From: Candidatus Latescibacterota bacterium
Lineage (GTDB): Bacteria; Latescibacterota; UBA2968
DNA length: 64,000 bases
Reading direction: 5' to 3'
Assembly (NCBI GenBank): GCA_022824945.1
Contig: JAJDYX010000023.1
Location: 62,001-126,000, forward strand
In this document: in pieces, positions 1 to 8,999 of the stretch
How the letters are laid out: each line of letters starts with the position of its first letter
Numbering within the stretch: position 1 is the stretch's first letter
The notes under the pieces: model-generated
The model's input: the letters and a program-made list of their open reading frames with translations, nothing else
Told to the model about the DNA's origin: nothing
Database searches by the model: none
Made by a program: the position numbers and the translations under genes

Positions 1-2
1 GG

Positions 3-722
3 AACATATCGATCAAGAGCGTCAACGGACAGCGTGTGATAAAAATAAATGGCGAGCGCGTACCCACCTACACAGTACGCGTTGCTGCTCCAAAAATTGA
101 CCGCCTCGGTGCTTCTTCCAGCAGCATTGTAACGGCAAAGGAAATCAAAACCCGCGATCTTGCCATCAAAGCGACCTCATCCAGTAACATCAACGCCAAA
201 GTCGTGGGTGGCGATGTCTCCGTAGATGCGACCAGCAGTGGAGATGTCGTACTGTCCGGAACTTATGATAATTTGGACATCAAAGCGACCAGCAGCGCCG
301 ATGTAGTCGTATCGGGAACTTGTGAGAAATTAGACATCAAAGCGTCCAGCAGTGCCGATGTGAAGGCGGGCGAACTCACTTCCCAGCAACTCAGCTTGCG
401 ATCCACCTCCTCCAGTAATATCAACGCAGAAGTCGTGGGTGGCGATGTCTCCGTAGATGCGACCAGCAGTGGAGATGTCGTACTATCCGGAACTTGTGAT
501 AATTTGGACATCAAAGCGACCAGTGGTGCCAATGTGAAGGCCAGCGATCTCACCTGTCAGAACGGCAATCTGCGGGCTTCCAGTGGTGCCGATATCACCA
601 CTATGTTGACTGAAACCGTAAACGCCCATGCCAGTTCTGGGGGCGACATCCTGGTGCGCGGCGGCGCAAAACCAGTTAAAGTGAAAGAATCGAGTGGCGG
701 CGATGTATCGATCCGAAATTGA
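3..722 (+). CDS. DUF2807-like surface protein, 5' end cut by window
   Basis: The reading frame is open from base 3 with no stop, so the GTG at 36 is probably internal and the N-terminus, including any signal peptide, lies outside the window. The visible part is a run of short beta-strand repeats rich in Ser, Thr, Ala, Gly and Asp with recurring SSADV and SSGDV motifs. This is typical of the putative auto-transporter adhesin, head GIN domain (DUF2807), which is predicted to form a beta-solenoid at the cell surface. No catalytic motif is seen. The sequence carries a recent internal duplication. The downstream creatininase gene starts 20 bases later and may be co-transcribed. Family assignment is by repeat style only; the biological role is unknown. 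Confidence 0.6.
   Translation, partial: NISIKSVNGQRVIKINGERVPTYTVRVAAPKIDRLGASSSSIVTAKEIKTRDLAIKATSSSNINAKVVGGDVSVDATSSGDVVLSGTYDNLDIKATSSADVVVSGTCEKLDIKASSSADVKAGELTSQQLSLRSTSSSNINAEVVGGDVSVDATSSGDVVLSGTCDNLDIKATSGANVKASDLTCQNGNLRASSGADITTMLTETVNAHASSGGDILVRGGAKPVKVKESSGGDVSIRN
181..524 (+). repeat. Internal direct repeat, about 113 bp, in the DUF2807-like gene
   Basis: Bases 181-293 and 412-524 are nearly identical and 231 bases apart. Both encode the same segment with VVGGDVSV and SSGDVVLSGT. The offset is 77 codons, so the frame is kept. This points to recent in-frame duplication of several beta-solenoid rungs. Confidence 0.85.
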
Positions 723-742
723 CCACTTAGAAAGGTGAAAAA

Positions 743-1606
743 ATGGCCTCTGTAAAAGACATCTACAAATTTGACGAACTGACCTGGCCCGAAGTAAACG
801 AAGCGGTGGAAATGGGAAAAATTCCGATTATACCAACCGGCGCAGTCGAACAGCACGGGCATCACTTGCCCTTGAAAGTCGATCATCTGTGTGCCAATGC
901 CGTAGCAACCGAAGGCGCGCGCTTAAAACCGGAATACAGCCTGGTGCTACCGCCCGTGAGTTATGGCTATGTACATCACGTCATGGATTTCCCTGGCTCG
1001 CTGAACATACACTACGAACACTTCATTCAGTACTTGCTGGACATCTGCAAAAGCCTTGCCTATCACGGCTTTAAGAAAATGATACTCGTCAATGGACACG
1101 GTTCCAACCACAACTTAGTCGAAATGGTCGCCCGGCGCACAATCGTAGAAACAGACGCGAGTTGCGCTTTCTGCTCGTGGTGGCAATTGCTCAAGGTCGA
1201 TCCGGACTTTGACAAAGAATGGCGCGAGAGCGTATTTCCCGGCGGATGTTCGCATGCGGGCGAATTGGAAACATCCATGTTGCTCCACTTGTCTCCGGAA
1301 AGCGTGCGCAAGGATAAAATCAAGAGCGAAATTGCCAGGACCAATAAACGGGGATCCAAATTTGTCTGGACTGATCTGTTCAGCAGAGGGCCCGTGGGCA
1401 TAATTGAATGGACGAGTCAATATACGGATTCGGGCGTGATGGGCGAGGCAGAAAAGGCAACAGCCGAAAAGGGCAAAATCGTGTTTGAAGAGGCGAGCAA
1501 AAATCTGGCGCAATTCGTCGAAGAATATTATCATCAAAAGATTGAATCCCCTACGCAAAAGCAGGCACAAGAACCGACATTTCCATTGTCTTTTACGAGT
1601 CATTAA
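743..1606 (+). CDS. Creatininase / creatinine amidohydrolase family protein
   Basis: A 287-residue metal-dependent amidohydrolase of the creatininase (MftE-like) family. The start follows an AGAAAGGTGA ribosome site. Metal-ligand motifs are visible: VEQHGHHLPL followed by a VDH (residues 33-48), VNGHGSNHN (about 116-124) and SHAGELETS (about 169-177), giving the His, Asp and Glu ligands expected of the family. Members cleave cyclic amides such as creatinine, or process small peptides and pyrimidine-like rings; the substrate here cannot be read from sequence. It sits 18 bases before an FAH-family gene and then a sulfatase, which suggests a small catabolic operon. Enzymes of this family are common in organisms that carry many PhyH and sulfatase genes. 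Confidence 0.85.
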   Translation: MASVKDIYKFDELTWPEVNEAVEMGKIPIIPTGAVEQHGHHLPLKVDHLCANAVATEGARLKPEYSLVLPPVSYGYVHHVMDFPGSLNIHYEHFIQYLLDICKSLAYHGFKKMILVNGHGSNHNLVEMVARRTIVETDASCAFCSWWQLLKVDPDFDKEWRESVFPGGCSHAGELETSMLLHLSPESVRKDKIKSEIARTNKRGSKFVWTDLFSRGPVGIIEWTSQYTDSGVMGEAEKATAEKGKIVFEEASKNLAQFVEEYYHQKIESPTQKQAQEPTFPLSFTSH

Positions 1607-1624
1607 ATCGAACAAGGAGAAAAT

Positions 1625-2596
1625 ATGAAACTCGCGACTTATTCAGTCGGCGGTAGTGAATCCATTGGCGCAGTCGTCGCAAATGACACGATTGTTGTCG
1701 ATCTCGCAGCAGCGGACAGAGCATTAGCCCAATCGGAAAACCGCGAATCACATCCCTTTTTTACGGATATGCTAACCCTTCTCGAAGCCGGAGCAGAGGG
1801 ACGGTCTGCGGCACAACAGGCTGCGGCTGATGCTGAAAAGCGTTTGAACGGCAAACCAGATGGCGAGACCAGCTTTGCCGTCAGCGACGTCAAATTGCGC
1901 GCACCAGTGCCCAATCCGCACAAATTATTCTGCCTGGCGGGGAATTATCAGGATCACATTGAAGAAGGCGGCACGGCCAAGATGCAAATTCAAGACAAGG
2001 AAACCCCACGCGTATTTATGAAGCCCCCAACTTCGACTGTAATCGGGCCAGGCGATCAAATTTTGATCCCCCCCATCGCAAGAAGCGTAGATTGGGAAGG
2101 CGAATTGGCCGTCGTAATAGGCCGAGAGGCAAAGGGCGTACAGGCTGAAGACGCGCTGGATTATGTCGCGGGTTATACGGTCATGAATGATGTTTCCGAG
2201 CGCACATTGGAAATCAAAAAACGCACAGACAGCCGCCCAAGAGATGAATGGTTTGATTGGTTAAACGGCAAATGGCTGGATACCTTTGCGCCCCAGGGAC
2301 CGTGGATTGTAACCTCAGATGAAATCACAGATCCACACACCCTCGACATCAGCACGTATGTGAATGGCGACCGCAAACAGCACAACAACACGGGACAGAT
2401 GTTGTATCCCGTAGATAAAATTATCGAATACATCTCGGCAATTATCACACTCGAACCGGGCGACCTGATCAGCACAGGTACAATTTCGGGCGTAGGTAAT
2501 ACAACGGGAACCTATATGCAACCGGGCGACAAGGTAGAAATTGAGATCTCGGGTATTGGACGATTGGTAAATACGGTGGCTGCGAGTGAGAAATAG
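1625..2596 (+). CDS. Fumarylacetoacetate hydrolase (FAH) family protein
   Basis: A 323-residue FAH-fold protein with a good AAGGAG site before the ATG. The N-terminal 90 residues form the small domain, and the catalytic domain starts near LAGNYQDHIEEGG. The metal-binding glutamates are seen in DWEGELAVVIG, and further family motifs are KPPTSTVIGPGD, NDVSER and the closing segment with STGTISGVG and GDKVEIEI. The family hydrolyses or decarboxylates acyl-pyruvate-like products of aromatic and sugar-acid breakdown, using Mg2+ or Mn2+. The closest bacterial relatives are often called 2-keto-4-pentenoate hydratase or ureidoglycolate lyase, and the sequence does not decide between these. It lies between creatininase and sulfatase genes on the same strand. 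Confidence 0.88.
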   Translation: MKLATYSVGGSESIGAVVANDTIVVDLAAADRALAQSENRESHPFFTDMLTLLEAGAEGRSAAQQAAADAEKRLNGKPDGETSFAVSDVKLRAPVPNPHKLFCLAGNYQDHIEEGGTAKMQIQDKETPRVFMKPPTSTVIGPGDQILIPPIARSVDWEGELAVVIGREAKGVQAEDALDYVAGYTVMNDVSERTLEIKKRTDSRPRDEWFDWLNGKWLDTFAPQGPWIVTSDEITDPHTLDISTYVNGDRKQHNNTGQMLYPVDKIIEYISAIITLEPGDLISTGTISGVGNTTGTYMQPGDKVEIEISGIGRLVNTVAASEK

Positions 2597-2622
2597 ATGT
2601 CTCACCCTTGATTAAAAAAATA

Positions 2623-2653
2623 ATGGCAGGCACGGGCAACCGCTGCCTGCCAT
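2623..2653. other. Intercistronic hairpin between FAH and sulfatase genes
   Basis: A perfect 10-bp stem (ATGGCAGGCA / TGCCTGCCAT) with an 11-base loop sits 27 bases before the sulfatase start. The A-run just to its left makes it a possible terminator for leftward transcription. On the plus strand there is no T-tract, so it more likely stabilises or partitions the operon mRNA. Confidence 0.55.
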
Positions 2654-2680
2654 CTGTGTACCGGTGAAAAGGAATCAAAC

Positions 2681-4108
2681 ATGAACCGACCAAACTTGCT
2701 CTACATCCACTCAGACCAGCACAGCCCAAAAGTACTCGGCTGTTATAGCGATCCACTCGTTCAAACGCCCCATCTGGATGCCCTCGCTGCACAGGGCATA
2801 AAATTTAACAATGCCTATTGTCCATCACCTGTATGTACGCCATCGCGGATGTCGATGTTAACGGGACGGCATCCTTATGAAAATGAGGCGTGGACAAACC
2901 ATCACATCCTGGATTCGGGACGACCAACCCTCGCGCATGCAATGGGCGCGGCGGGTTACCATCCCGTGCTCATAGGCCGCATGCACGCCCTGGGCACAGA
3001 CCAGTTGCACGGATATGTGGATCGTCCCATAGGAGATCATTCCTCAAACTACCCGGGCAAAGGCGACGCCCCCAGCAACTTAATCCAATCGGTTCAAAAA
3101 TCAGGTGTGGGTCAGAGCAGTTACGAAGTACACGATGAAGATGTGACAGCGGCAGCAATTGATTTTATCAATCGAGAAGGCATAAAAAAACGCAGTGGAC
3201 AAACGGATACCCCCTTTTGCTTGCACATAGGATACATGCTACCACACTCGCCGTACATTGCGCGAAAAGCAGATTACGATCAGTACATTGATGTGATTAC
3301 ACCTCCAAAACATCCCAAACCAACAGACGATGAGTCGCATCCCTTTTTTCAATGGTGGCGAAAACGGAACCGTTTCCTGGAAATTGAAGATACCGATACC
3401 ACGCGCGCTCGCGCAGCTTACTGGGCACTGGTCACAGCGATGGACCGCATGATCGGACAACTTTTGGAGGCATTAGAACGGAATGGATTTACACAGAACA
3501 CAATGATCGTATATTCATCAGACCACGGCGAACAAGTGGGAGAAAAAGCATTGTGGATGAAGCGAACATTTTACGAAGAATCTGTTCGCGTACCGGCAAT
3601 TATTTCATGGCCCGATGTGCTGCCCAAAGGACAGATCAATGATCGCGTCATCAGCGCATTGGACTTAAATGCGACCATGCTCGACGCATTGGACGCACCC
3701 GAATTGCCCCATTCGCGCGGGCGCAGCCTGTTGCCATTGCTGCGCGGTGAAGTAGATACCTGGGAAGATATTGCCTTCTCAGAATACTGTATCTACGAAG
3801 GCCACTACCAGCGCATGATTCGACAAGACGAATGGAAACTGATTTACTATCACGGCTATGATCCGCAATTATTCAATCTATCCGAAGATCCAGAAGAAGT
3901 ACACAACCGAGCAGACGACAGCGAATGTCGGGCGATTCGAGAAGAACTAACAGCAAAAGTACTGGACGGATGGGACCCGGAGTGGGTTGCGAAAAAGATG
4001 CTGGAAAAAAGAAGGGATCTGGAAATCATTCGGGAATGGGCAAGCGCGACAAATGCACCCGAGCAATGCCAGTGGCCTCAAACCCCAGGGATGACGTATC
4101 TGGAGTAA
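2681..4108 (+). CDS. Sulfatase (arylsulfatase / choline-sulfatase type)
   Basis: A 475-residue sulfatase of the alkaline phosphatase superfamily. The signature CTPSR is at residues 52-56; Cys52 would be converted to formylglycine by a maturase encoded elsewhere. Metal-binding residues are visible at the N-terminal SDQH (11-14) and the SDHGEQVGEKALW motif near 278. The C-terminal DPQLFNLSEDPEEVHN is the usual closing element. There is no convincing signal peptide, so it may be cytoplasmic, which resembles choline- or phosphonate-type sulfatases. The start is backed by an AAAAGGAATC site. It ends the creatininase/FAH/sulfatase run. Substrate is unknown; sulfate esters of sugars or small alcohols are plausible. 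Confidence 0.92.
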   Translation: MNRPNLLYIHSDQHSPKVLGCYSDPLVQTPHLDALAAQGIKFNNAYCPSPVCTPSRMSMLTGRHPYENEAWTNHHILDSGRPTLAHAMGAAGYHPVLIGRMHALGTDQLHGYVDRPIGDHSSNYPGKGDAPSNLIQSVQKSGVGQSSYEVHDEDVTAAAIDFINREGIKKRSGQTDTPFCLHIGYMLPHSPYIARKADYDQYIDVITPPKHPKPTDDESHPFFQWWRKRNRFLEIEDTDTTRARAAYWALVTAMDRMIGQLLEALERNGFTQNTMIVYSSDHGEQVGEKALWMKRTFYEESVRVPAIISWPDVLPKGQINDRVISALDLNATMLDALDAPELPHSRGRSLLPLLRGEVDTWEDIAFSEYCIYEGHYQRMIRQDEWKLIYYHGYDPQLFNLSEDPEEVHNRADDSECRAIREELTAKVLDGWDPEWVAKKMLEKRRDLEIIREWASATNAPEQCQWPQTPGMTYLE

Positions 4109-4203
4109 AAGTGGAATTTAATCCTTGATCAATAATCGCATTTCCGATATTTTCACCTCAGAAAAAATATCTATAAGGGGTTTGAGGAAGGATAATTGAT
4201 AGT

Positions 4204-4229
4204 GCATTTTGTCTTTGTCGGCAAAATGC
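4204..4229. promoter_or_regulatory. Palindrome upstream of the antitoxin-like gene
   Basis: An 8-bp perfect inverted repeat (GCATTTTG / CAAAATGC) with a 10-base loop lies 24 bases before the antitoxin ATG. It could be the operator of the toxin-antitoxin operon or a weak terminator for the sulfatase, since a C/T-rich stretch follows it. Confidence 0.35.
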
Positions 4230-4253
4230 TTCCTTCTCCAGAAAGCGGATACC

Positions 4254-4478
4254 ATGGAAAATATTACCATTGCCCTCGATAAGGAAGTGATAAAAGCAGG
4301 ACGAGCCTATGCACAAGAGCACAATACGTCTCTGAATGGTCTAATTCACTCCTTACTAAAACAAACGGTTATGCCTGCCTCAAAGAACTGGCTCGATGAA
4401 TGCTTCGAATTGATGGATCAGGCACAAGCACACTCCCGAGGTGTCAGGTGGAAACGGGAAGACCTCTATCGTGTCTAA
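4254..4478 (+). CDS. VapB-like ribbon-helix-helix antitoxin
   Basis: A 74-residue protein starting at the ATG at 4254; a longer in-frame start at 4209 adds residues that do not look like the family. The N-terminus MENITIALDKEVIKAGRAYA, then HNTSLNGLI, is the typical ribbon-helix-helix pattern of DUF6364-like antitoxins: one DNA-contacting beta-strand and two helices. The C-terminal tail with DRAQAHS-like acidic and basic residues would be the toxin-binding region. Its stop codon overlaps by 8 bases a second frame that begins like a PIN-domain toxin but stops after 14 codons. The antitoxin therefore appears to have outlived its partner, or acts on a toxin encoded elsewhere. Confidence 0.65.
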   Translation: MENITIALDKEVIKAGRAYAQEHNTSLNGLIHSLLKQTVMPASKNWLDECFELMDQAQAHSRGVRWKREDLYRV

Positions 4479-4515
4479 AGTTTTTCTTGATTCAGAATCC
4501 ATTTACCTGGCGTGA
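4471..4515 (+). pseudogene. Truncated VapC (PIN-domain) toxin start
   Basis: A GTG at 4471, overlapping the antitoxin stop, begins a frame reading VSKVFLDSESIYLA and then TGA. VapC toxins typically begin with a very similar strand in which the first PIN aspartate sits in an FLDTN motif. The frame stops at once and the next gene follows after 37 bases, so only the 5' end of a toxin gene is left. The position and overlap are exactly those of vapBC operons. Assignment rests on 14 residues plus context. Confidence 0.5.
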
Positions 4516-4552
4516 ATCACTGGATCATACAGAATCAATGGAGGAATGATTG

Positions 4553-5386
4553 ATGGTGCGGTTGAAATTTTGGGCCGACCGATTTTTTGTCGGCCTTTTT
4601 TGTGTACTCATGGCAAGTTTAAGCGGCTGTGATTATCTATTGCCAAAAGAGAAAGTCTATGTCACCGTTGCAATTCTGAATTTGCGCGAGAAGCCAACGA
4701 CAAAATCGCAGGTAGTTGAGCGCTTGCAGCGCGGTCGTGAACTGGAGATTTTTGAAAGAGCCAATCCCTGGTTACGTGTACGCGCAGATGGCAAAACTGA
4801 GGGATGGGTACATGGCAATTATGTCGGAGACGCCGCAGCCGTACGCGCTGCCTTGCAAAAAGACCTCGCGCGTCGTTCTTCAAGCACGCGGAAAAAGCGC
4901 CCCAGACCCACAACGCGCCCAACTCAGCCAGCAACTGAACCGCAAGAAACGCCAGCAACCCAGGTAACGCCACTGTCTCCCGGCGCCCTATCCATTGACG
5001 GCATGATCGCGGGGATGCCCGATGATCTGATACTGGAAGAAGTAGATCCCCTCGAGGGACAGCCACGCTATTTTGGCGCAACGGGTAGTGGACAGGTCGT
5101 ACTGGAGTTCTGGGGTCCTGAAGCCGATTTGTTGCGATCCGAAATTATGGTAACCACACTCGATATATCCGATGCCGACTTGAATCGCAATGCAGACCTC
5201 GTGCGCTTGTTTATTCGAAATGCCGTACCGCAATGGCAACGCGACACAACCTGGGTCGCAAACTTTTTGCGGGAATTGTCGAGCCAAGATGTTGGCACAG
5301 GCGGATTTGACACGCGCAGCAAAACCGTCAGATTTCGCTTTATCAAACCCCTGAGTGCGATTCGCGTAACAATTGAAAAAGCGTAG
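4553..5386 (+). CDS. SH3b-domain lipoprotein
   Basis: A 277-residue envelope lipoprotein. A GGAGGA site at 4540-4545 favours the ATG at 4553 over a TTG one codon earlier. The signal peptide ends in a lipobox, LSGC, near residue 25, so the mature protein should be lipid-anchored. Residues about 32-90 form a bacterial SH3 domain (VTVAILNLREKPTTKSQVVE ... GWVHGNYVG), of the kind that binds peptidoglycan. A Pro/Thr/Arg-rich linker follows, then a C-terminal domain of about 130 residues that I do not recognise. It converges on dnaK and shares a terminator with it. Likely role: wall-associated structural or sensory protein. Confidence 0.75.
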   Translation: MVRLKFWADRFFVGLFCVLMASLSGCDYLLPKEKVYVTVAILNLREKPTTKSQVVERLQRGRELEIFERANPWLRVRADGKTEGWVHGNYVGDAAAVRAALQKDLARRSSSTRKKRPRPTTRPTQPATEPQETPATQVTPLSPGALSIDGMIAGMPDDLILEEVDPLEGQPRYFGATGSGQVVLEFWGPEADLLRSEIMVTTLDISDADLNRNADLVRLFIRNAVPQWQRDTTWVANFLRELSSQDVGTGGFDTRSKTVRFRFIKPLSAIRVTIEKA

Positions 5387-5410
5387 TGATCAGGGCACCC
5401 CTAATAAAAC

Positions 5411-5443
5411 AAAACGCCGAGAATTTTTCACCCTCGGCGTTTT
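5411..5443. terminator. Bidirectional terminator between lipoprotein gene and dnaK
   Basis: An 11-bp stem (AAAACGCCGAG / CTCGGCGTTTT) with an 11-base loop, A-run on the left and T-run on the right. It can end both the rightward lipoprotein transcript and the leftward dnaK transcript. Confidence 0.9.
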
Positions 5444-5461
5444 TATTGTCGTATCCAACCT

Positions 5462-7390
5462 TTACTTTTTCTTATCATCCACAACTTCATATTCAGCATC
5501 AACAGCCCCATCATCGCCTTGTTTGGGACCTTCTGTACCACCTGGCGGTGGCGGTTCTCCTGGCGCACCCTGAGGCGGTGCCTCATCTGCTGACGCTTGT
5601 TGATAGAGTTCACTCGCAACCTGATGCCAGACCTGGGTGAGATTTTCATTCGCCGATTTAATCGCATCGACATTATCACCCTTGAGGGCATCTTTGACCT
5701 TATCAACGGCCTCTGTCACTTTGGCCTTTGTTTCATCACTGACCTTATCGCCCATTTCCTCCATCTGTTTTTCAGTCTGATGCACCTGCTGCTCGGCCGC
5801 ATTTTTAATTTCCACAGCCTCGCGTTTCTGCTTGTCTTCGGCGGCATTCGCCTGTGCATCGTTGACCATTTTATCAATCTCCGCATCTGATAACCCCGAC
5901 GAAGCCTCAATGCGAATATTCTGCTCTTTGCCTGTACCCTTGTCTTTTGCCGAAACATTGAGAATGCCATTTGCATCGATGTCAAATGTGACTTCAATTT
6001 GCGGCACACCACGCGGCGCAGGCGGAATGCCATCCAGGTGAAACCGACCAATCGTGCGATTATCTACTGACATATCGCGTTCACCTTGCAAGACATGAAT
6101 CTCCACCGAGGGCTGACTATCCGCAGCAGTTGAAAACACTTCGGTCTTTTTCGACGGAATCGTGGTATTGCGATCAATAAGGCGCGTCATCACGCCGCCG
6201 AGCGTTTCAATACCCAGCGAGAGCGGCGTCACATCAAGTAGCAACACATCGGTCACATCGCCCGAAAGCACACCCGCCTGAATAGCCGCGCCAATGGCGA
6301 CGACTTCATCGGGATTTACCCCTCTATTAGGCTCTTTGCCAAAAACTTCCTGCACAATTTCCTGCACTTTGGGGATACGCGTTGAGCCGCCCACCAGAAT
6401 CACTTCGTCAATATCAGAAGCCGAAAGACCGGCATCTCGAATAGCCTGTAAACAGGGCTGTTTGGTGCGCTCGACGAGATCATCGACGAGTTGCTCAAAT
6501 TTCGCGCGTGAAAGGTTGACATTGAGATGCTTGGGACCAGACGCATCAGCCGTGATAAATGGCAGATTGATGTCGGTAGATGCGGAACTCGACAGTTCGC
6601 ACTTGGCTTTTTCCGCCGCTTCTTTCAAGCGTTGCAAAGCCATGGGATCCTGGCGCAAATCCACGCTATTTTCTTTCAGAAATTCCTCCGCCAGAAAGTC
6701 AATAACGCGCTGATCAAAGTCATCGCCGCCCAAATGGGTATCACCATTGGTCGATTTGACTTCAAAGACGCCATCGCCCAGTTCGAGAATAGAGATGTCA
6801 AACGTGCCGCCACCGAGGTCGTAAACCGCGATTTTTTCCTCGCTCTTTTTGTCCAGGCCATACGCCAGGGATGCAGCGGTTGGCTCGTTGACAATGCGCA
6901 ACACGTCGAGACCCGCAATTTTTCCGGCATCTTTAGTGGCCTGTCGCTGTGCATCATTAAAATATGCGGGAACCGTGACCACAGCCTGCGTAATGGTTTC
7001 GCCGAGATAATCCTCAGCGGTTTGCTTCATCTTTTGAAGCACCATCGCCGAAATCTCGGGCGGAGTATATGTCTTGTCGTCGAGTTGCACAGACGCCAAT
7101 CCATTAGCGTCACTCGTGACCGTGTAAGGCACTTCGGAAATTTCAGTGCTCACCTCTTCGCGACGACGCCCCATAAACCGCTTGATAGAATAAACGGTTT
7201 GGGCCGGATTGGTCACAGCCTGCCGTTTGGCAACCTCACCAACGAGGCGCTCCCCATCTTGTGCAAATGCAACGACAGAGGGCGTGGTGCGCCCCCCTTC
7301 TGAATTTGGAACAACAACCGGGTCGCCGCCTTCCATCACAGCGACACAAGAGTTGGTCGTTCCCAGATCAATGCCTATTACGTTGCTCAT
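5462..7390 (-). CDS. dnaK: Molecular chaperone DnaK (Hsp70)
   Basis: A full-length 642-residue Hsp70. The ATPase domain begins with [17 protein letters not shown] and contains the phosphate-2 motif [17 protein letters not shown] and the adenosine motif [15 protein letters not shown]. The substrate-binding domain starts after [17 protein letters not shown], and a helical lid and a Gly/Pro-rich tail follow. The protein folds and refolds other proteins in the cytoplasm with DnaJ and GrpE, which are not encoded next to it here. It has an AAGGAG site. No CIRCE element or clear heat-shock promoter was found in the 76 bases upstream. It lies immediately downstream, on the same strand, of a restriction-modification pair, so the island was probably inserted upstream of dnaK. 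Confidence 0.98.
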   Translation of the reverse strand: MSNVIGIDLGTTNSCVAVMEGGDPVVVPNSEGGRTTPSVVAFAQDGERLVGEVAKRQAVTNPAQTVYSIKRFMGRRREEVSTEISEVPYTVTSDANGLASVQLDDKTYTPPEISAMVLQKMKQTAEDYLGETITQAVVTVPAYFNDAQRQATKDAGKIAGLDVLRIVNEPTAASLAYGLDKKSEEKIAVYDLGGGTFDISILELGDGVFEVKSTNGDTHLGGDDFDQRVIDFLAEEFLKENSVDLRQDPMALQRLKEAAEKAKCELSSSASTDINLPFITADASGPKHLNVNLSRAKFEQLVDDLVERTKQPCLQAIRDAGLSASDIDEVILVGGSTRIPKVQEIVQEVFGKEPNRGVNPDEVVAIGAAIQAGVLSGDVTDVLLLDVTPLSLGIETLGGVMTRLIDRNTTIPSKKTEVFSTAADSQPSVEIHVLQGERDMSVDNRTIGRFHLDGIPPAPRGVPQIEVTFDIDANGILNVSAKDKGTGKEQNIRIEASSGLSDAEIDKMVNDAQANAAEDKQKREAVEIKNAAEQQVHQTEKQMEEMGDKVSDETKAKVTEAVDKVKDALKGDNVDAIKSANENLTQVWHQVASELYQQASADEAPPQGAPGEPPPPGGTEGPKQGDDGAVDAEYEVVDDKKK

Positions 7391-7466
7391 GTCTTTTCTC
7401 CTTTAGATGGTGATAAATTTTTTATTTCTATCGTGATATAACTTTTAAATAAAGTGTAACAAGACG

Positions 7467-8999
7467 CTAACTATTGGCTGGTATTTTCAACCTCTCAAAG
7501 AAAGCGTCTATCCAGTCGGGCGTCTTTCCCGTTCTTTCCGCATAGCGGACAGCTTTAGCGACCTCCTTAGTCGAAAGTTCATCAAACACCTGCTGACTTG
7601 GGACAAGCGCGTTGTTCAGATCGTTTGGTTCGAACTTATCCAGCGCGTCGCCATATCTCCGAACAGATAGTGAAATTATATCTCGTCCCGACGAGGATGC
7701 CAGATAGAGAAACAGATGATCGAGATATGCCATTCCGAAGATGTTTGGTCGAAAACCGTGAAAACACGTCAAATTCAACACCTCACTTCTGTTGCGAATA
7801 ATCTTGTAACCTCCGCGAGAAAAGACGCCAAGAAGAAGCGGTGCGGGTGCTCTTCTTTCCGTCTTGTACCAGGGATTTCGGTTTTTCGTTAAAAAACGCG
7901 TGTTATAACCCCTTTGCTCCCCGCTCCGAATATAGTCCGCCGCGCGTTTTGAGTGCGTCTTACTAACACTGAAAAGCAGAACAGGGGCATCGTTTCTAAC
8001 TAAATCATCGTAGTCTGCGCGACCAAATACTGATTGCCGAATTTGAGAGCTTTTCGTAATGCAGGGAACAACCTCCGAACCATTGATTCCAAGTGTTTTA
8101 ACCCGAGATGGTTTCAAAACAAAAAACTCGTTGGCTCCGGTGGCAATGCCTCTGCTGAAATGACCATAATAGTTTAGGGGCACAGCCATTCGATGATTGA
8201 TGTCAAATGTATTTTTTTGGAAGTATGACAACCACTTCGACTCGGGATTGAGCCGGTCCAATGCGACTCTGGTGGTTGGTTGACATTCAAGGATATTCTT
8301 CAGTGAGGAAATAGAATCAGCGATATGGAAATCGACGTGGGAATATTGCCGACTGGCATCGTACAGGATTATCCCCACTGAGGTTATTGCATCGGGAAAG
8401 ATATCTTTCTCGCATTTAAGATTGATAATAGAAACAAGATGACCACTCTCGATAAGGCGTTTCTTAACAATGATTCCGTATCCAGTATTGAGGAACTCAA
8501 GAGGCATAATATACGCAAGCCGGCCCGTTCCATTCAGTTCGGACAGCGACTTCAGCAAGAATGCGGATGCCGTATTCGTATATCCCGACAATCTCAAGCC
8601 CAGATTATCGACAAACGCTTTGAACACAGAGTCCCTGCCAATAAACTTCTGGAAACGCATGTACGGCGGATTACAGACAATATTGGCGTGCGATTTCCCC
8701 CAGGAGAGCAGATAGTCTTCATGCTCAATATCTAATTTCCGCCCCCCTGACTCGCCTGTCCAGAAATCGAGAATTTTGGGATCTTTCTCACTCCCAGCGA
8801 ACGCGATGCTCGGGTCGTCGGCAACAGGATCAAAAAAAGCACCCAGACCAAAGCCGGGATCAAAGAGGATCCTCTGCCCTGACTCCAAGACCCACCACAC
8901 CATAAACTCGGCTACTTCAGGACGAGTGAAAAACTGCCCGTATTTCTTGCGATGCTCCTCGCCAACGCTCCGCAGGTATTTGGCTTGATTAACCTGCAT
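7467..8999 (-). CDS. N6-adenine DNA methyltransferase, Eco57I/AccI-like
   Basis: A 510-residue class I DNA methyltransferase. Motif X is YGQFFTRPEVAEFM (20-33). The SAM-binding motif I is FDPGFGLGAF (46-55), slightly unusual in place of DPACGSG. The catalytic motif IV is NPPYMRF (110-115), as expected for amino-methylation of adenine. The C-terminal 250 residues would be the TaqI-like target recognition domain, with HGFRPNIFGMAYLDHLFLYL near residue 420. It protects host DNA against the restriction enzyme encoded just upstream; the two genes overlap by 11 bases and are clearly translated together. The recognition site is inferred from the partner only (AccI family, GTMKAC). There is no nuclease domain, so this is not a fused type IIG enzyme. 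Confidence 0.88.
   Translation of the reverse strand: MQVNQAKYLRSVGEEHRKKYGQFFTRPEVAEFMVWWVLESGQRILFDPGFGLGAFFDPVADDPSIAFAGSEKDPKILDFWTGESGGRKLDIEHEDYLLSWGKSHANIVCNPPYMRFQKFIGRDSVFKAFVDNLGLRLSGYTNTASAFLLKSLSELNGTGRLAYIMPLEFLNTGYGIIVKKRLIESGHLVSIINLKCEKDIFPDAITSVGIILYDASRQYSHVDFHIADSISSLKNILECQPTTRVALDRLNPESKWLSYFQKNTFDINHRMAVPLNYYGHFSRGIATGANEFFVLKPSRVKTLGINGSEVVPCITKSSQIRQSVFGRADYDDLVRNDAPVLLFSVSKTHSKRAADYIRSGEQRGYNTRFLTKNRNPWYKTERRAPAPLLLGVFSRGGYKIIRNRSEVLNLTCFHGFRPNIFGMAYLDHLFLYLASSSGRDIISLSVRRYGDALDKFEPNDLNNALVPSQQVFDELSTKEVAKAVRYAERTGKTPDWIDAFFERLKIPANS

Noticed and set aside
6527..7303. Long open frame of 258 codons opposite dnaK
   Set aside because: It is the known antisense shadow of dnaK codon bias; no ribosome site and no family resemblance.
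7391..7466. CIRCE or sigma-32 promoter upstream of dnaK
   Set aside because: No TTAGCACTC-type inverted repeat and only a weak -35/-10 pair were seen.
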